This document shows positions 6,682 through 13,534 of a stretch of DNA of 18,641 bases, piece by piece; the first letter of the stretch is position 1; every line of letters begins with the position of its first letter. The position numbers and the translations under genes are program-made. Source of the DNA: CAZDUS01 sp964609375 (GTDB lineage: Bacteria > Verrucomicrobiota > Kiritimatiellia > CAIKKV01 > CAITUY01). The stretch is taken from positions 1-18,641 of the forward strand of contig CAZSSA010000045.1 in NCBI GenBank assembly GCA_964609375.1, read 5' to 3'. The notes beneath the pieces are model-generated. The model was not told the origin of the DNA. It saw only the letters and a list, made by a program, of their open reading frames with translations, and did no database searches.

Positions 6682-8640
6682 TCATTTAAAGATCTCGCCC
6701 TTCCGGTAGGCCGCCCAGGCTGTCTCAAACCAGGCATCGCTGTCCGCCATGGGACGGCGTGGCACCCACGTCGAAACGACCTTCCCATCCCGGTGCGCCA
6801 CCGTTTCCTGAACGTTGTCGCGGAACCCGGGATTCTCCGGCGCAAAACTCCACTGGGCGGCATCGAGCTTCCCATGGGCGCGTTGGCCGGACGGATCCAG
6901 AACAATGCACGAACCACGGCTTCCCACACCGCTTTCAATGGCAAACCGGACCGCCTCAATGTACACCGCATGCGCAAAACAGAGTTGACGGTTCTGAACC
7001 GCCTCGCTGACATCCCTGGGAGTCGCCCCTGCACAACCGGCTTTCTCAAGGCGCCTCCATTGCGCCCAGGCATCCTTGGCCGCCTTCCTCAATTCCTCCC
7101 TTGAACGGATATGGGCGGCACAGCGGCTCATGCGCTTCTGGAGTTCCTCACGCTCGGCCCGCCAGTCGGTCGGAGCGGGTTGCCCGATAAGCCCGCTGAT
7201 TTCCTGTACCGCCACCCGGGCGGCATCCTGGAAGTCCTTCGACTCGCAGGTCCACTGGCCATACCGCGCCGCAATGTAGTCGGCAACACGGAATCCTGCC
7301 ACCTGTCCGGCATTCAAGGCCGAGCCGCCCGGACGATATACCCCATGGGATCCATTCACCTCTCCAACCGGGAAGAGATGCTTCACCGTGGTCGACTCCC
7401 ACCACAGGTTGCCGGCCAATCCGCCGTTGTTGTGCTGGGCACACACGGCAATTTCCAGCGGCTCCTTCCGGATGTTGATGCCATGATCCTTGTACAGGTC
7501 GATCGCTCCCGGATTCATTTTCTCCAGCCGCTCAATCGGGGTCTCCAGCAAGGCCCTGGAATTCGTCAGGTACTGGAGCGCCTCCGGACTCAACTCCTCG
7601 AACCGGAACCCCTGCGGGTTCTCCCGGAAATCCAGGAACACACGCCGCCCCTTGAGCACCGTCTCGATATACACCAGGATGTCAACAATGGACGAGCCAC
7701 CGGTGATCTTGCGGGAATCAAATGGCCACTGGTACCCCTTGAGGAATACCATCGAATTCATCTCGCCCACCGAGTTGAAATACTCAGGCATGAACTCCCG
7801 GGCATCACTCCTGCCGTCGGCGTCCGTGCTGATGAAACGGGGCACCACCTGCATATAGGTGCCCGAGACGTTCCAGCGGAACGCAATCGAGGCCAGACCG
7901 TATTGCGACTCCGGCAGGCTTTGCGCGGCCGCGCCGGCCATGAGCCCCACGCCAATCGCCCCCGTATGGATCTTGGGATACACACTGGCCTTGTACAAAC
8001 CACCCGGTCCTCCCACCGCCAACACAATGTTTTCAGCCATATAGGCCTCGAGGGCGCCCTTGTCGTCCAGGGCCACCGCCCCGATCACGCGGGACGGCTC
8101 ACCGGAACCGGAGGTCAGCAACGACACCACCACGCGGCCCTCCCGGACGGGGATCTGGCAACGCTGAATTTCCCTGATCATGGCCCGGCACATCTCCCGG
8201 GACGTATAGGGCCCAATGGATGTGGCCCGCTGACGGGGATCATGGTCCGTCTTATAGCCCACGAACTGGCCAAAGCGATCCTGCGGGAAGGGAACCCCCA
8301 GGTTGACGAGATGCAGAAAGGCACGCGCCGAAAGACTGGCCTCCACCAACGCCAAATCACCATGCATGCTGCCACCCGCCATATAGGTCTCCGCCATGAC
8401 CTTCGGGGCATCCGTGTCGGCTCCACACATCGCCAGCTTGTAGTAGGTCTGCTTGTCGCTCCCCGTGTTGATCGACGTCCCCTTCTGGAGTCCCTCGGTA
8501 ATGATCAACACATCCTCAATCCCCTTGCGGTTCAACTGAAGCGCCGCATTCAGCCCCGCCGCTCCGCTTCCAATGACCAGCGTATGGACACGGCAGACCG
8601 GCACTTCTTTTCCCCCCGCGTTCAAGGTTTCACTTTGCAT
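6682..8640 (-). CDS. FAD-dependent oxidoreductase, fumarate reductase/succinate dehydrogenase flavoprotein-like
   Basis: A 652-residue flavoprotein of the FAD_binding_2 superfamily. The dinucleotide-binding motif GSGAAG is at residues 24-29. TGSDKQTYYK (59-68), QHNNGG (402-407), GEVNGSHG (426-433) and PGGSALNAG (437-445) correspond to the FAD and substrate segments of FrdA/SdhA and L-aspartate oxidase. Residues from about 490 form a charged, helical C-terminal domain. No signal peptide is seen, and no Fe-S or membrane-anchor partner is encoded nearby, so it is not an ordinary respiratory complex. It is the last gene of the kdgK-eda operon, 10 bases after the SDR stop, with AGAGGG before the ATG. 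It may dehydrogenate or reduce a sugar-acid intermediate; the substrate is unknown. A weak CGGC/GCCG hairpin follows the stop (6667-6681). Confidence 0.8.
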   Translation of the reverse strand: MQSETLNAGGKEVPVCRVHTLVIGSGAAGLNAALQLNRKGIEDVLIITEGLQKGTSINTGSDKQTYYKLAMCGADTDAPKVMAETYMAGGSMHGDLALVEASLSARAFLHLVNLGVPFPQDRFGQFVGYKTDHDPRQRATSIGPYTSREMCRAMIREIQRCQIPVREGRVVVSLLTSGSGEPSRVIGAVALDDKGALEAYMAENIVLAVGGPGGLYKASVYPKIHTGAIGVGLMAGAAAQSLPESQYGLASIAFRWNVSGTYMQVVPRFISTDADGRSDAREFMPEYFNSVGEMNSMVFLKGYQWPFDSRKITGGSSIVDILVYIETVLKGRRVFLDFRENPQGFRFEELSPEALQYLTNSRALLETPIERLEKMNPGAIDLYKDHGINIRKEPLEIAVCAQHNNGGLAGNLWWESTTVKHLFPVGEVNGSHGVYRPGGSALNAGQVAGFRVADYIAARYGQWTCESKDFQDAARVAVQEISGLIGQPAPTDWRAEREELQKRMSRCAAHIRSREELRKAAKDAWAQWRRLEKAGCAGATPRDVSEAVQNRQLCFAHAVYIEAVRFAIESGVGSRGSCIVLDPSGQRAHGKLDAAQWSFAPENPGFRDNVQETVAHRDGKVVSTWVPRRPMADSDAWFETAWAAYRKGEIFK

Positions 8641-8650
8641 AGTATCCCTC

Positions 8651-9421
8651 TTACAGTCTCTGTATCGTCTGACCCCCGTCCACCATGATCACCTGCCCTG
8701 TGGAATAGGCAATATCCCCGCGTGCCAGCATGGCGGCCGCACGGCCAATGTCCTCGGGGTACCCCCATCGCGACTGCAGCAGCAACCCCTCGCCAATCAA
8801 CTTGTCATACTTCGCCGTCACCGTGGAGGTCATGTCCGTCTTGATAATGCCGGGACGAATTTCATAGACGGGAAGATCATATTCCCCTAGACGGGCCGCA
8901 AACAACTTGGTGGCCATGCTCACGCCTGCCTTGGAAATACAGTAGTCCCCGCGCGTGACCGAGGCCACCGTGGAAGACACCGAGGAAATATTGATGATGC
9001 ACCCCGTGTACGCCGGATCCGCCTTTTTCTGGTCAACCATCCAGGCGGCCACCGCCTGGGTCAGGAAATAGGGCCCTTGCAGGTTGATCTTGATCAGGCG
9101 CTCAAAACTTTCCTCGGTCGCCTCCAGGATATCGGCTCGCACCCTGGGGGCAACACCGGCGTTGTTGACCAGCACATTGAGCCGGCCAAACGTCGTCCTG
9201 ATCTGCTCCAACATGGCCTTGCGCGCCGCTGCCTCCGTCACATCCGCCCTGCAATAAAGCACCTCGGCTCCGTGCTTTCTTAATCCCGCCATCGCCTCGG
9301 CAACGACCGACGCCTCATGGATATCGCACACCACAATGTCGGCCCCATCCCTCGCAAGACATTCGGCAATCCCAAGCCCGATCCCGCGACCCGCCCCCGT
9401 GATTAACGCCACTTTTTTCAT
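8651..9421 (-). CDS. Short-chain dehydrogenase/reductase (often annotated 3-ketoacyl-ACP reductase)
   Basis: A 256-residue classical SDR. It has the cofactor motif TGAGRGIG (8-15), NNAG (86-89), and a catalytic serine at 147 with Y160 and K164 (YCISK). D33 at the end of the second beta strand suggests NAD(H) rather than NADP(H). Segments such as RPGIIKTDMT and YSTGQVIMVDGG closely resemble a FabG-named subgroup that I recall as PRK12745. In a sugar-acid operon a role in fatty acid synthesis is unlikely; a dehydrogenase acting on a keto sugar acid is more probable, and a KduD-like role (2-keto-3-deoxygluconate 5-dehydrogenase) is possible. AAGGAG lies 8 bases before the ATG. It sits 30 bases after the Gfo/Idh/MocA gene and 10 before the flavoprotein gene. 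Confidence 0.88.
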   Translation of the reverse strand: MKKVALITGAGRGIGLGIAECLARDGADIVVCDIHEASVVAEAMAGLRKHGAEVLYCRADVTEAAARKAMLEQIRTTFGRLNVLVNNAGVAPRVRADILEATEESFERLIKINLQGPYFLTQAVAAWMVDQKKADPAYTGCIINISSVSSTVASVTRGDYCISKAGVSMATKLFAARLGEYDLPVYEIRPGIIKTDMTSTVTAKYDKLIGEGLLLQSRWGYPEDIGRAAAMLARGDIAYSTGQVIMVDGGQTIQRL

Positions 9422-9451
9422 CTTTCGGTCTCCTTGCCATCAAGCCGTGAT

Positions 9452-10612
9452 TCAGGCCTTCAACTCCGGAACCGTGACCCATGCCCGCTTCGCCCAGGAC
9501 TCGAGCCCCTTCTCGGCCAACTGCACTCCCTTGGCCCCCTCCAGCAGGCTCCAGCGGAACGGCTCATTCCTGACCACATGGCGCAGGAATAATTCCCACT
9601 GGATCTTGAAGGCATTGTCATACTCGCGCTGCTCCGGCACCTTCTGCCACCCCTCAAAAAAATTGATGGGCTGTGGCACATCCGGGTTCCAGACCGCACG
9701 CGGGGTCGCCCCGTAGGACTGAATCACCACGTCGCGCAGGCCGGCCACCGCCGACCCCAGTGTCCCGTCCACATGGATCGTCAACAGGTCATCCCGCCTG
9801 ACGCGGGTACACCACGAGGAGTTGAACTGCGCCAGAATTCCACCCTCCAGCTCGAAGGTGGCATAGGCGGCGTCATCCGCCGTGCACGGGTACGGCTTGC
9901 CGGCCTCATCAAACCGCTTCTCAATATGCGTGGCGCCGCGGCATGACACCGCCTGCACACTGCCAAACACGTTGTCCAGCACATAGCGCCAGTGACACAG
10001 CATATCGATAATCATGCCGCCGCCGTCTTCCTTGCGGTAATTCCACGACGGCCTCTGGAGCGGAATGGTGTCGCCCTCGAAGACCCAGTAACCGAACTCG
10101 CCACGCACGGAGAGAATCTTCCCGAAGAAACCGCGATGAATAAGCTCCTTCAACTTCATCAGGCCGGGCAGCCACAGCTTGTCCTGCACCACCCCATTCT
10201 TCACCCCGGCCTTTTTCGCCAACGCGTAAAGCGCATACGCCTCCTTGGTCGTCACCGCCGTGGGCTTCTCGCAGTAGATGTGCTTGCCCGCCTTGATTGC
10301 CTGCTTCACCGCCGCCACACGGCGGTCCGTCGTCTGGGCATCGAAATAGATGATGTTGTTCTTGTCGGCCAGCGCCGCCTGCAAATCCGTTGTCCACCGG
10401 GTCAGCCCGGTGCGATTGACCAGCTGCTGTAGCTTCACGGAATTCCGGCCAACCAGGATGGGATCCGGCATGATGAGTTCCGAGTCACTGATCCTGATGC
10501 CGCCCTGCTTGATGATGGCGCCAATGGAACGTAACAGGTGCTGGTTCGTCCCCATGCGTCCCGTCACCCCGTTCATGATAATCCCGACCGTATGTACCTT
10601 TATTTCACTCAT
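9452..10612 (-). CDS. Gfo/Idh/MocA family oxidoreductase
   Basis: A 386-residue NAD(P)-dependent dehydrogenase. It starts MSEIKVHTVGIIMNGVTGRMG with the nucleotide-binding loop at residues 10-21. The CEKP motif is at 114-117, and the segment GGGMIIDMLCHWRYVLDN (197-214) carries the catalytic-site aspartate and histidine. It lacks the cysteine insertion of the two paralogues at 640-3265 and is from a different subgroup. The ATG at 10612 is chosen because AAAGGA lies about 6 bases upstream; an in-frame ATG at 10627 would put that site inside the gene. It is 22 bases after the aldolase gene. Within the operon it probably oxidises or reduces the sugar that becomes 2-keto-3-deoxygluconate; the exact substrate is unknown. 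Confidence 0.87.
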   Translation of the reverse strand: MSEIKVHTVGIIMNGVTGRMGTNQHLLRSIGAIIKQGGIRISDSELIMPDPILVGRNSVKLQQLVNRTGLTRWTTDLQAALADKNNIIYFDAQTTDRRVAAVKQAIKAGKHIYCEKPTAVTTKEAYALYALAKKAGVKNGVVQDKLWLPGLMKLKELIHRGFFGKILSVRGEFGYWVFEGDTIPLQRPSWNYRKEDGGGMIIDMLCHWRYVLDNVFGSVQAVSCRGATHIEKRFDEAGKPYPCTADDAAYATFELEGGILAQFNSSWCTRVRRDDLLTIHVDGTLGSAVAGLRDVVIQSYGATPRAVWNPDVPQPINFFEGWQKVPEQREYDNAFKIQWELFLRHVVRNEPFRWSLLEGAKGVQLAEKGLESWAKRAWVTVPELKA

Positions 10613-10634
10613 CCTTTGTCCTTTCATTATCCAT

Positions 10635-11294
10635 TCAACGCACCGTCACGGAAGCCGCGATGGCCAGGGCGTCCCGGGTCAACTGCTCGATCGTCCCCCA
10701 TTCCCTGGCGGCAATCATCTTCTTCTCCACAATCCATGAGCCGCCAATCGCCGCCACGGACGGACGCTCCAGGTAAGCTCGCATGTTGGCGAGCCCGATT
10801 CCGCCCGTGGGCAGGAATTTAACCCCCGTGTGACCATAGGGCCCTTCCAACGCCTTGATCATGTTCACTCCGCCCGCCGTCTCCGCCGGGAAGAATTTCA
10901 AGATCCGGCAATTCAAGGACAGCGCCCTCTCCACCTCCGATGGCGTCATCACACCGGGAAACATCAGGATCCCGCACGCCTCGGCGGCTTTTACCACCGC
11001 CTCATTCAATCCCGGCGCAAGGGCGTAGGACGCCCCGGCATCCACCGCCCTCTTCAATTGATCCGCGCCAAGAACCGTTCCCGCCCCCACCAGGATTTCA
11101 GGGAACCGCTGGGCAATCCGCCGGATGGAGGCCTCTGCCGCCGCCGTCCGGAAGGTGATTTCCATGATATCAAGCCCCGCCCTGAGCAGAGCTTCCGCCA
11201 GCGGCTCAGCCTGCTCTTCATGATCCAGCACAATCACCGGCACAATACGCTTGCCGGAAAAGCGAGCCAGCATTGTTTTCATTTTATCGCTCAT
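10635..11294 (-). CDS. eda: 2-keto-3-deoxy-6-phosphogluconate (KDPG) aldolase
   Basis: A 219-residue class I aldolase that splits KDPG into pyruvate and glyceraldehyde-3-phosphate, the last step of the Entner-Doudoroff and hexuronate routes. Starting at the ATG at 11294, the key residues fall at E45, R49 (EITFRT), T73 (GAGT) and the Schiff-base lysine K133 (ILKFFPAE). These are the positions known for E. coli Eda, which strongly supports this start over the longer reading from 11348. AAAGGA precedes the ATG with 6 bases spacing. It lies 10 bases after the kdgK stop, so it acts with that kinase. Related enzymes accept 2-keto-4-hydroxyglutarate or KDPGal, but the kinase next door favours KDPG. 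Confidence 0.93.
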   Translation of the reverse strand: MSDKMKTMLARFSGKRIVPVIVLDHEEQAEPLAEALLRAGLDIMEITFRTAAAEASIRRIAQRFPEILVGAGTVLGADQLKRAVDAGASYALAPGLNEAVVKAAEACGILMFPGVMTPSEVERALSLNCRILKFFPAETAGGVNMIKALEGPYGHTGVKFLPTGGIGLANMRAYLERPSVAAIGGSWIVEKKMIAAREWGTIEQLTRDALAIAASVTVR

Positions 11295-11304
11295 GGTGTT
11301 TCCT

Positions 11305-12402
11305 TTAGCGGATAACCCGCGCTCCTTTCCCCTGGATGATCGCCTCAACTTCCTTCACGGTCACCATGCTGGTGTCGCCCGGCGTGCTCATCGCCAACGC
11401 CCCGTGTGCCGCCCCGTAATCAACCGCCTCCTGTGGCGTTTTGCCGGCGAGAAACCCGTAGATCAGGCCGGACGCAAAACTATCGCCACCACCCACCCGG
11501 TCGAAAATCTCCAGATGCTCGCGCATGATCGACTGATAAAACTCACCATCGATATAAAGGATGGCGCCCCAGTCATTCACCGTCGCCGTTCTGGCATTCC
11601 GCAACGTCGTGGCCACCGCCTTGAAGTTCGGATACATCGTGATCGCATTGGCGATCATCTTCTTGAAGTTCGCCGGATCAATGTTGGATAGATGCTCATC
11701 CAAACCCGGCACCTCAAACCCCAGCGCCGCTGTGAAATCCTCCTCATTCCCGATCATCACATCCACCAGGGACGCAATCCGGCGATTCACTTCAACGGCT
11801 CGCTTTGTCCCCCCCTGCGACTTCCACAGCGACGCCCGGAAATTAAGATCATACGAAATCACCGTCCCGGCGGCCTTGGCCGCCTCCATCGCCTCAATCG
11901 TCAGGGCCGCCGTCGTGGCGGACAACGCCGCAAATATCCCTCCGCAATGCAGCCAGCGGGAACCCTCCTCCTGGAAGATCTTTTTCCAGTCAATATCGCC
12001 GGGCTTCATCTGGGACGCCGCCGAGTGACCCCGATCGGAACAGCCGACCGCCGCCCTCAAACCAAACCCGCGCTCGGTAAAATTCAGGCCCACACGGGCA
12101 TCCCGCCCAATACCATCAAACGGAACCCATTTGACATGCGACAGGTCAACGCCACCCTGCAACATGAGATCCTCAAGCAACCGCCCGATCTCATTGTCGG
12201 TCACCGCCGTCACGGCGGTTGTCTTCATCCCGAAACAGCGACGCAAGCCCCGAACCACATTGTATTCGCCCCCGCCCTCCCAAACCTTGAACTCCCGAGC
12301 CGTGCGGATACGCCCCTCACCCGGATCCAGTCGCAACATCACTTCGCCCAGTGATACCGCATCCCACTTGCACGCATCACGTGATTTGATTTTCAAACTC
12401 AT
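11305..12402 (-). CDS. kdgK: 2-keto-3-deoxygluconate (KDG) kinase, PfkB family
   Basis: A 365-residue sugar kinase that phosphorylates 2-keto-3-deoxygluconate at C6 using ATP. The N-terminal LGEVMLRLDPGEGR (18-31) is typical of KDG kinases. WEGGGEYNVVRGLRRCFG (41-58) is the first PfkB signature. DRVGGGDSFASG (301-312) is the second, with catalytic base D307 and the anion hole GGG. It is somewhat longer than the roughly 310-residue enterobacterial enzyme. GAGGA lies 6 bases before the ATG. It is 9 bases downstream of the cupin gene and 10 upstream of eda, giving the kinase-aldolase pair of uronate catabolism. A fructokinase or other PfkB specificity is less likely given eda beside it. Confidence 0.9.
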   Translation of the reverse strand: MSLKIKSRDACKWDAVSLGEVMLRLDPGEGRIRTAREFKVWEGGGEYNVVRGLRRCFGMKTTAVTAVTDNEIGRLLEDLMLQGGVDLSHVKWVPFDGIGRDARVGLNFTERGFGLRAAVGCSDRGHSAASQMKPGDIDWKKIFQEEGSRWLHCGGIFAALSATTAALTIEAMEAAKAAGTVISYDLNFRASLWKSQGGTKRAVEVNRRIASLVDVMIGNEEDFTAALGFEVPGLDEHLSNIDPANFKKMIANAITMYPNFKAVATTLRNARTATVNDWGAILYIDGEFYQSIMREHLEIFDRVGGGDSFASGLIYGFLAGKTPQEAVDYGAAHGALAMSTPGDTSMVTVKEVEAIIQGKGARVIR

Positions 12403-12411
12403 TGTTTATCC

Positions 12412-12858
12412 TCAACTTGGTTTCTCAGTACACTGTGGAGCCGCCCCCGCCGGCAACAGCGGCGCCTCGACTCCCGCCTTGGGCAGGGTTCCTGCCAACT
12501 CCTGTTTCCAATGCGCCACATCACCCGCCGGCCCATAGATATACATCATCTTCGCCGGTGTATCGCCAAGGTTGGAAATCTGGTGGAACACCCCGCCGGG
12601 AATATACGCCGCCTGCCCCGCTGCCAGCATCTGGCGCTCGCCCCCGAGACACATCTCCGCCTGACCCTCCAGCATGAAATACACTTCTTCCTGCTCCTGG
12701 TTGTGCCATGGCACCTGGCCGCCATCGGGATCGAGCGTCACAAACCCCACCGCAAAGTGCTTGGCCTGGATCGGCGAGACCCCGCCCACCACATTCTGGG
12801 TGCGACGCCGGGCCGGGTAACAACGACCTTCAATTTTACTCAAATCAGCGATGATCAT
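12412..12858 (-). CDS. Small cupin-domain protein
   Basis: A 148-residue single-domain cupin. The first motif reads PWHNQEQEEVYFMLEG (50-65) with H52 and E57/E58, and the second PGGVFHQISN (87-96) with H92. The second histidine of the usual HxH is glutamine (Q54), so the metal site is altered or uses other ligands. It starts one base after the regulator stop codon, indicating translational coupling, and is followed by kdgK. It could be a sugar or sugar-acid isomerase. KdgF, which opens unsaturated uronates, is also a small cupin, but this protein lacks its HxH pattern. It may instead be a sensor or non-catalytic protein. A short Pro/Ala-rich tail follows residue about 125. Confidence 0.82.
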   Translation of the reverse strand: MIIADLSKIEGRCYPARRRTQNVVGGVSPIQAKHFAVGFVTLDPDGGQVPWHNQEQEEVYFMLEGQAEMCLGGERQMLAAGQAAYIPGGVFHQISNLGDTPAKMMYIYGPAGDVAHWKQELAGTLPKAGVEAPLLPAGAAPQCTEKPS

Positions 12859-12859
12859 A

Positions 12860-13423
12860 TTAAAACCGCTTCCCTTTCTTGATGTGCAGGATCAGGATCT
12901 GACAGTCTTCAATCACTTCATAGGAATGTTCGAGAATGGCATCAAACTGGACGCACTCACCCGCCTTGAGAACAGGATGCTCATGGGGGAGTTGCACTCG
13001 AACCGTCCCGCGCAACACCCAACACACCTCCAGATCATCTTGATGAATCTCCGGATTGGAGACTTTCCCGCCCGCCTTGGCCTCTCCCAACAGGGCGCGG
13101 ATGTTGCCGTAGTGTATGTCCCTGAAAACAAAGGCACCGGATCGATGGCTGGATTCACTGGCACGATGGGCGGTTCGTGACTCGGCCAGCATCAGCAAAT
13201 CGGTCGCATTCATGCCAAAGGCCCGACTTAAACTGAACAGGGTACTCAATTCGGCCGACGTTTGATTACGCTCCAGCTTGGAAATCACCGCCGGGGAAAC
13301 ACCCGTTTTGACGGACAAATCGGCAATCGTCCACCCTTCCCTCTTGCGCAACTCGCGAAGAATCGCAAAATCATACATCCGATCCTTGCTGCCATTATCG
13401 TTCAGACGACGCTTTGTTGCCAT
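12860..13423 (-). CDS. XRE-family transcriptional regulator with C-terminal cupin sensor domain
   Basis: A 187-residue regulator. Residues about 19-78 form an XRE helix-turn-helix (LRELRKREGWTIADLS, then GVSPAVISKLERNQ as the recognition region). Residues about 108-183 form a cupin (EIHQDDLEVCWVLRGTVRVQL, then LKAGECVQF and HSYEV). This HTH-cupin layout is usual for regulators that sense a small metabolite. It is the first gene of the seven-gene kdgK-eda operon and probably controls it and itself. The ATG at 13423 is chosen because a strong promoter lies at 13452-13480; the longer in-frame start at 13483 would lie upstream of it. Another in-frame ATG at 13378, with AAGGA 4 bases before it, is possible and would trim the charged N-terminal tail. 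Confidence 0.85.
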   Translation of the reverse strand: MATKRRLNDNGSKDRMYDFAILRELRKREGWTIADLSVKTGVSPAVISKLERNQTSAELSTLFSLSRAFGMNATDLLMLAESRTAHRASESSHRSGAFVFRDIHYGNIRALLGEAKAGGKVSNPEIHQDDLEVCWVLRGTVRVQLPHEHPVLKAGECVQFDAILEHSYEVIEDCQILILHIKKGKRF

Positions 13424-13451
13424 AAAGTTCTCTGCTGATAAATAATGGCGG

Positions 13452-13480
13452 AGTATATATCGTACAAGAATGCGCGTCAA
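13452..13480 (-). promoter_or_regulatory. Strong sigma70-type promoter of the kdgK-eda operon
   Basis: Minus strand: TTGACG (13475-13480), a 17-base spacer, and TATACT (13452-13457), each one mismatch from consensus. Transcription should start near 13445, leaving a leader of about 20 bases before the regulator ATG at 13423, with AGAGA as a weak ribosome binding site. This is the best promoter in the window and there is no other obvious one inside the operon. Confidence 0.65.
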
Positions 13481-13515
13481 CACATTCCATCGTGGGTAGA
13501 TAGGCGGGGGTCCTC

Positions 13516-13531
13516 GACGGCTCTCGCCGTC
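13516..13531 (-). terminator. Hairpin directly after the E1 gene
   Basis: GACGGC and GCCGTC pair perfectly around a four-base loop (GAGA in the minus-strand RNA), starting 3 bases after the E1 stop codon. There is no U-tract behind it, so termination strength is uncertain. Its position separates the E1 gene from the operon promoter at 13452-13480. Confidence 0.4.
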
Positions 13532-13534
13532 CGC

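Noticed and set aside
7111..8688. 525-codon plus-strand ORF
   Set aside because: It is antisense to the flavoprotein gene, whose motifs are intact. The translation is rich in His, Arg, Gly and Pro and has no domain, which is typical of the shadow frame of a GC-rich gene.
8651..9421. Calling the SDR FabG of fatty acid synthesis
   Set aside because: It is embedded in a sugar-acid operon, has an acidic D33 favouring NAD(H), and no acyl carrier or other fatty acid genes are nearby.
12412..12858. Calling the small cupin KdgF
   Set aside because: KdgF is also a small cupin in uronate pathways, but the HxH metal motif is absent here and overall length and sequence differ, so context alone is not enough.
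13424..13483. Extended N-terminus of the XRE-cupin regulator starting at 13483
   Set aside because: The strong promoter (TTGACG-17-TATACT, 13452-13480) lies within this stretch, so the transcript begins downstream of 13483.
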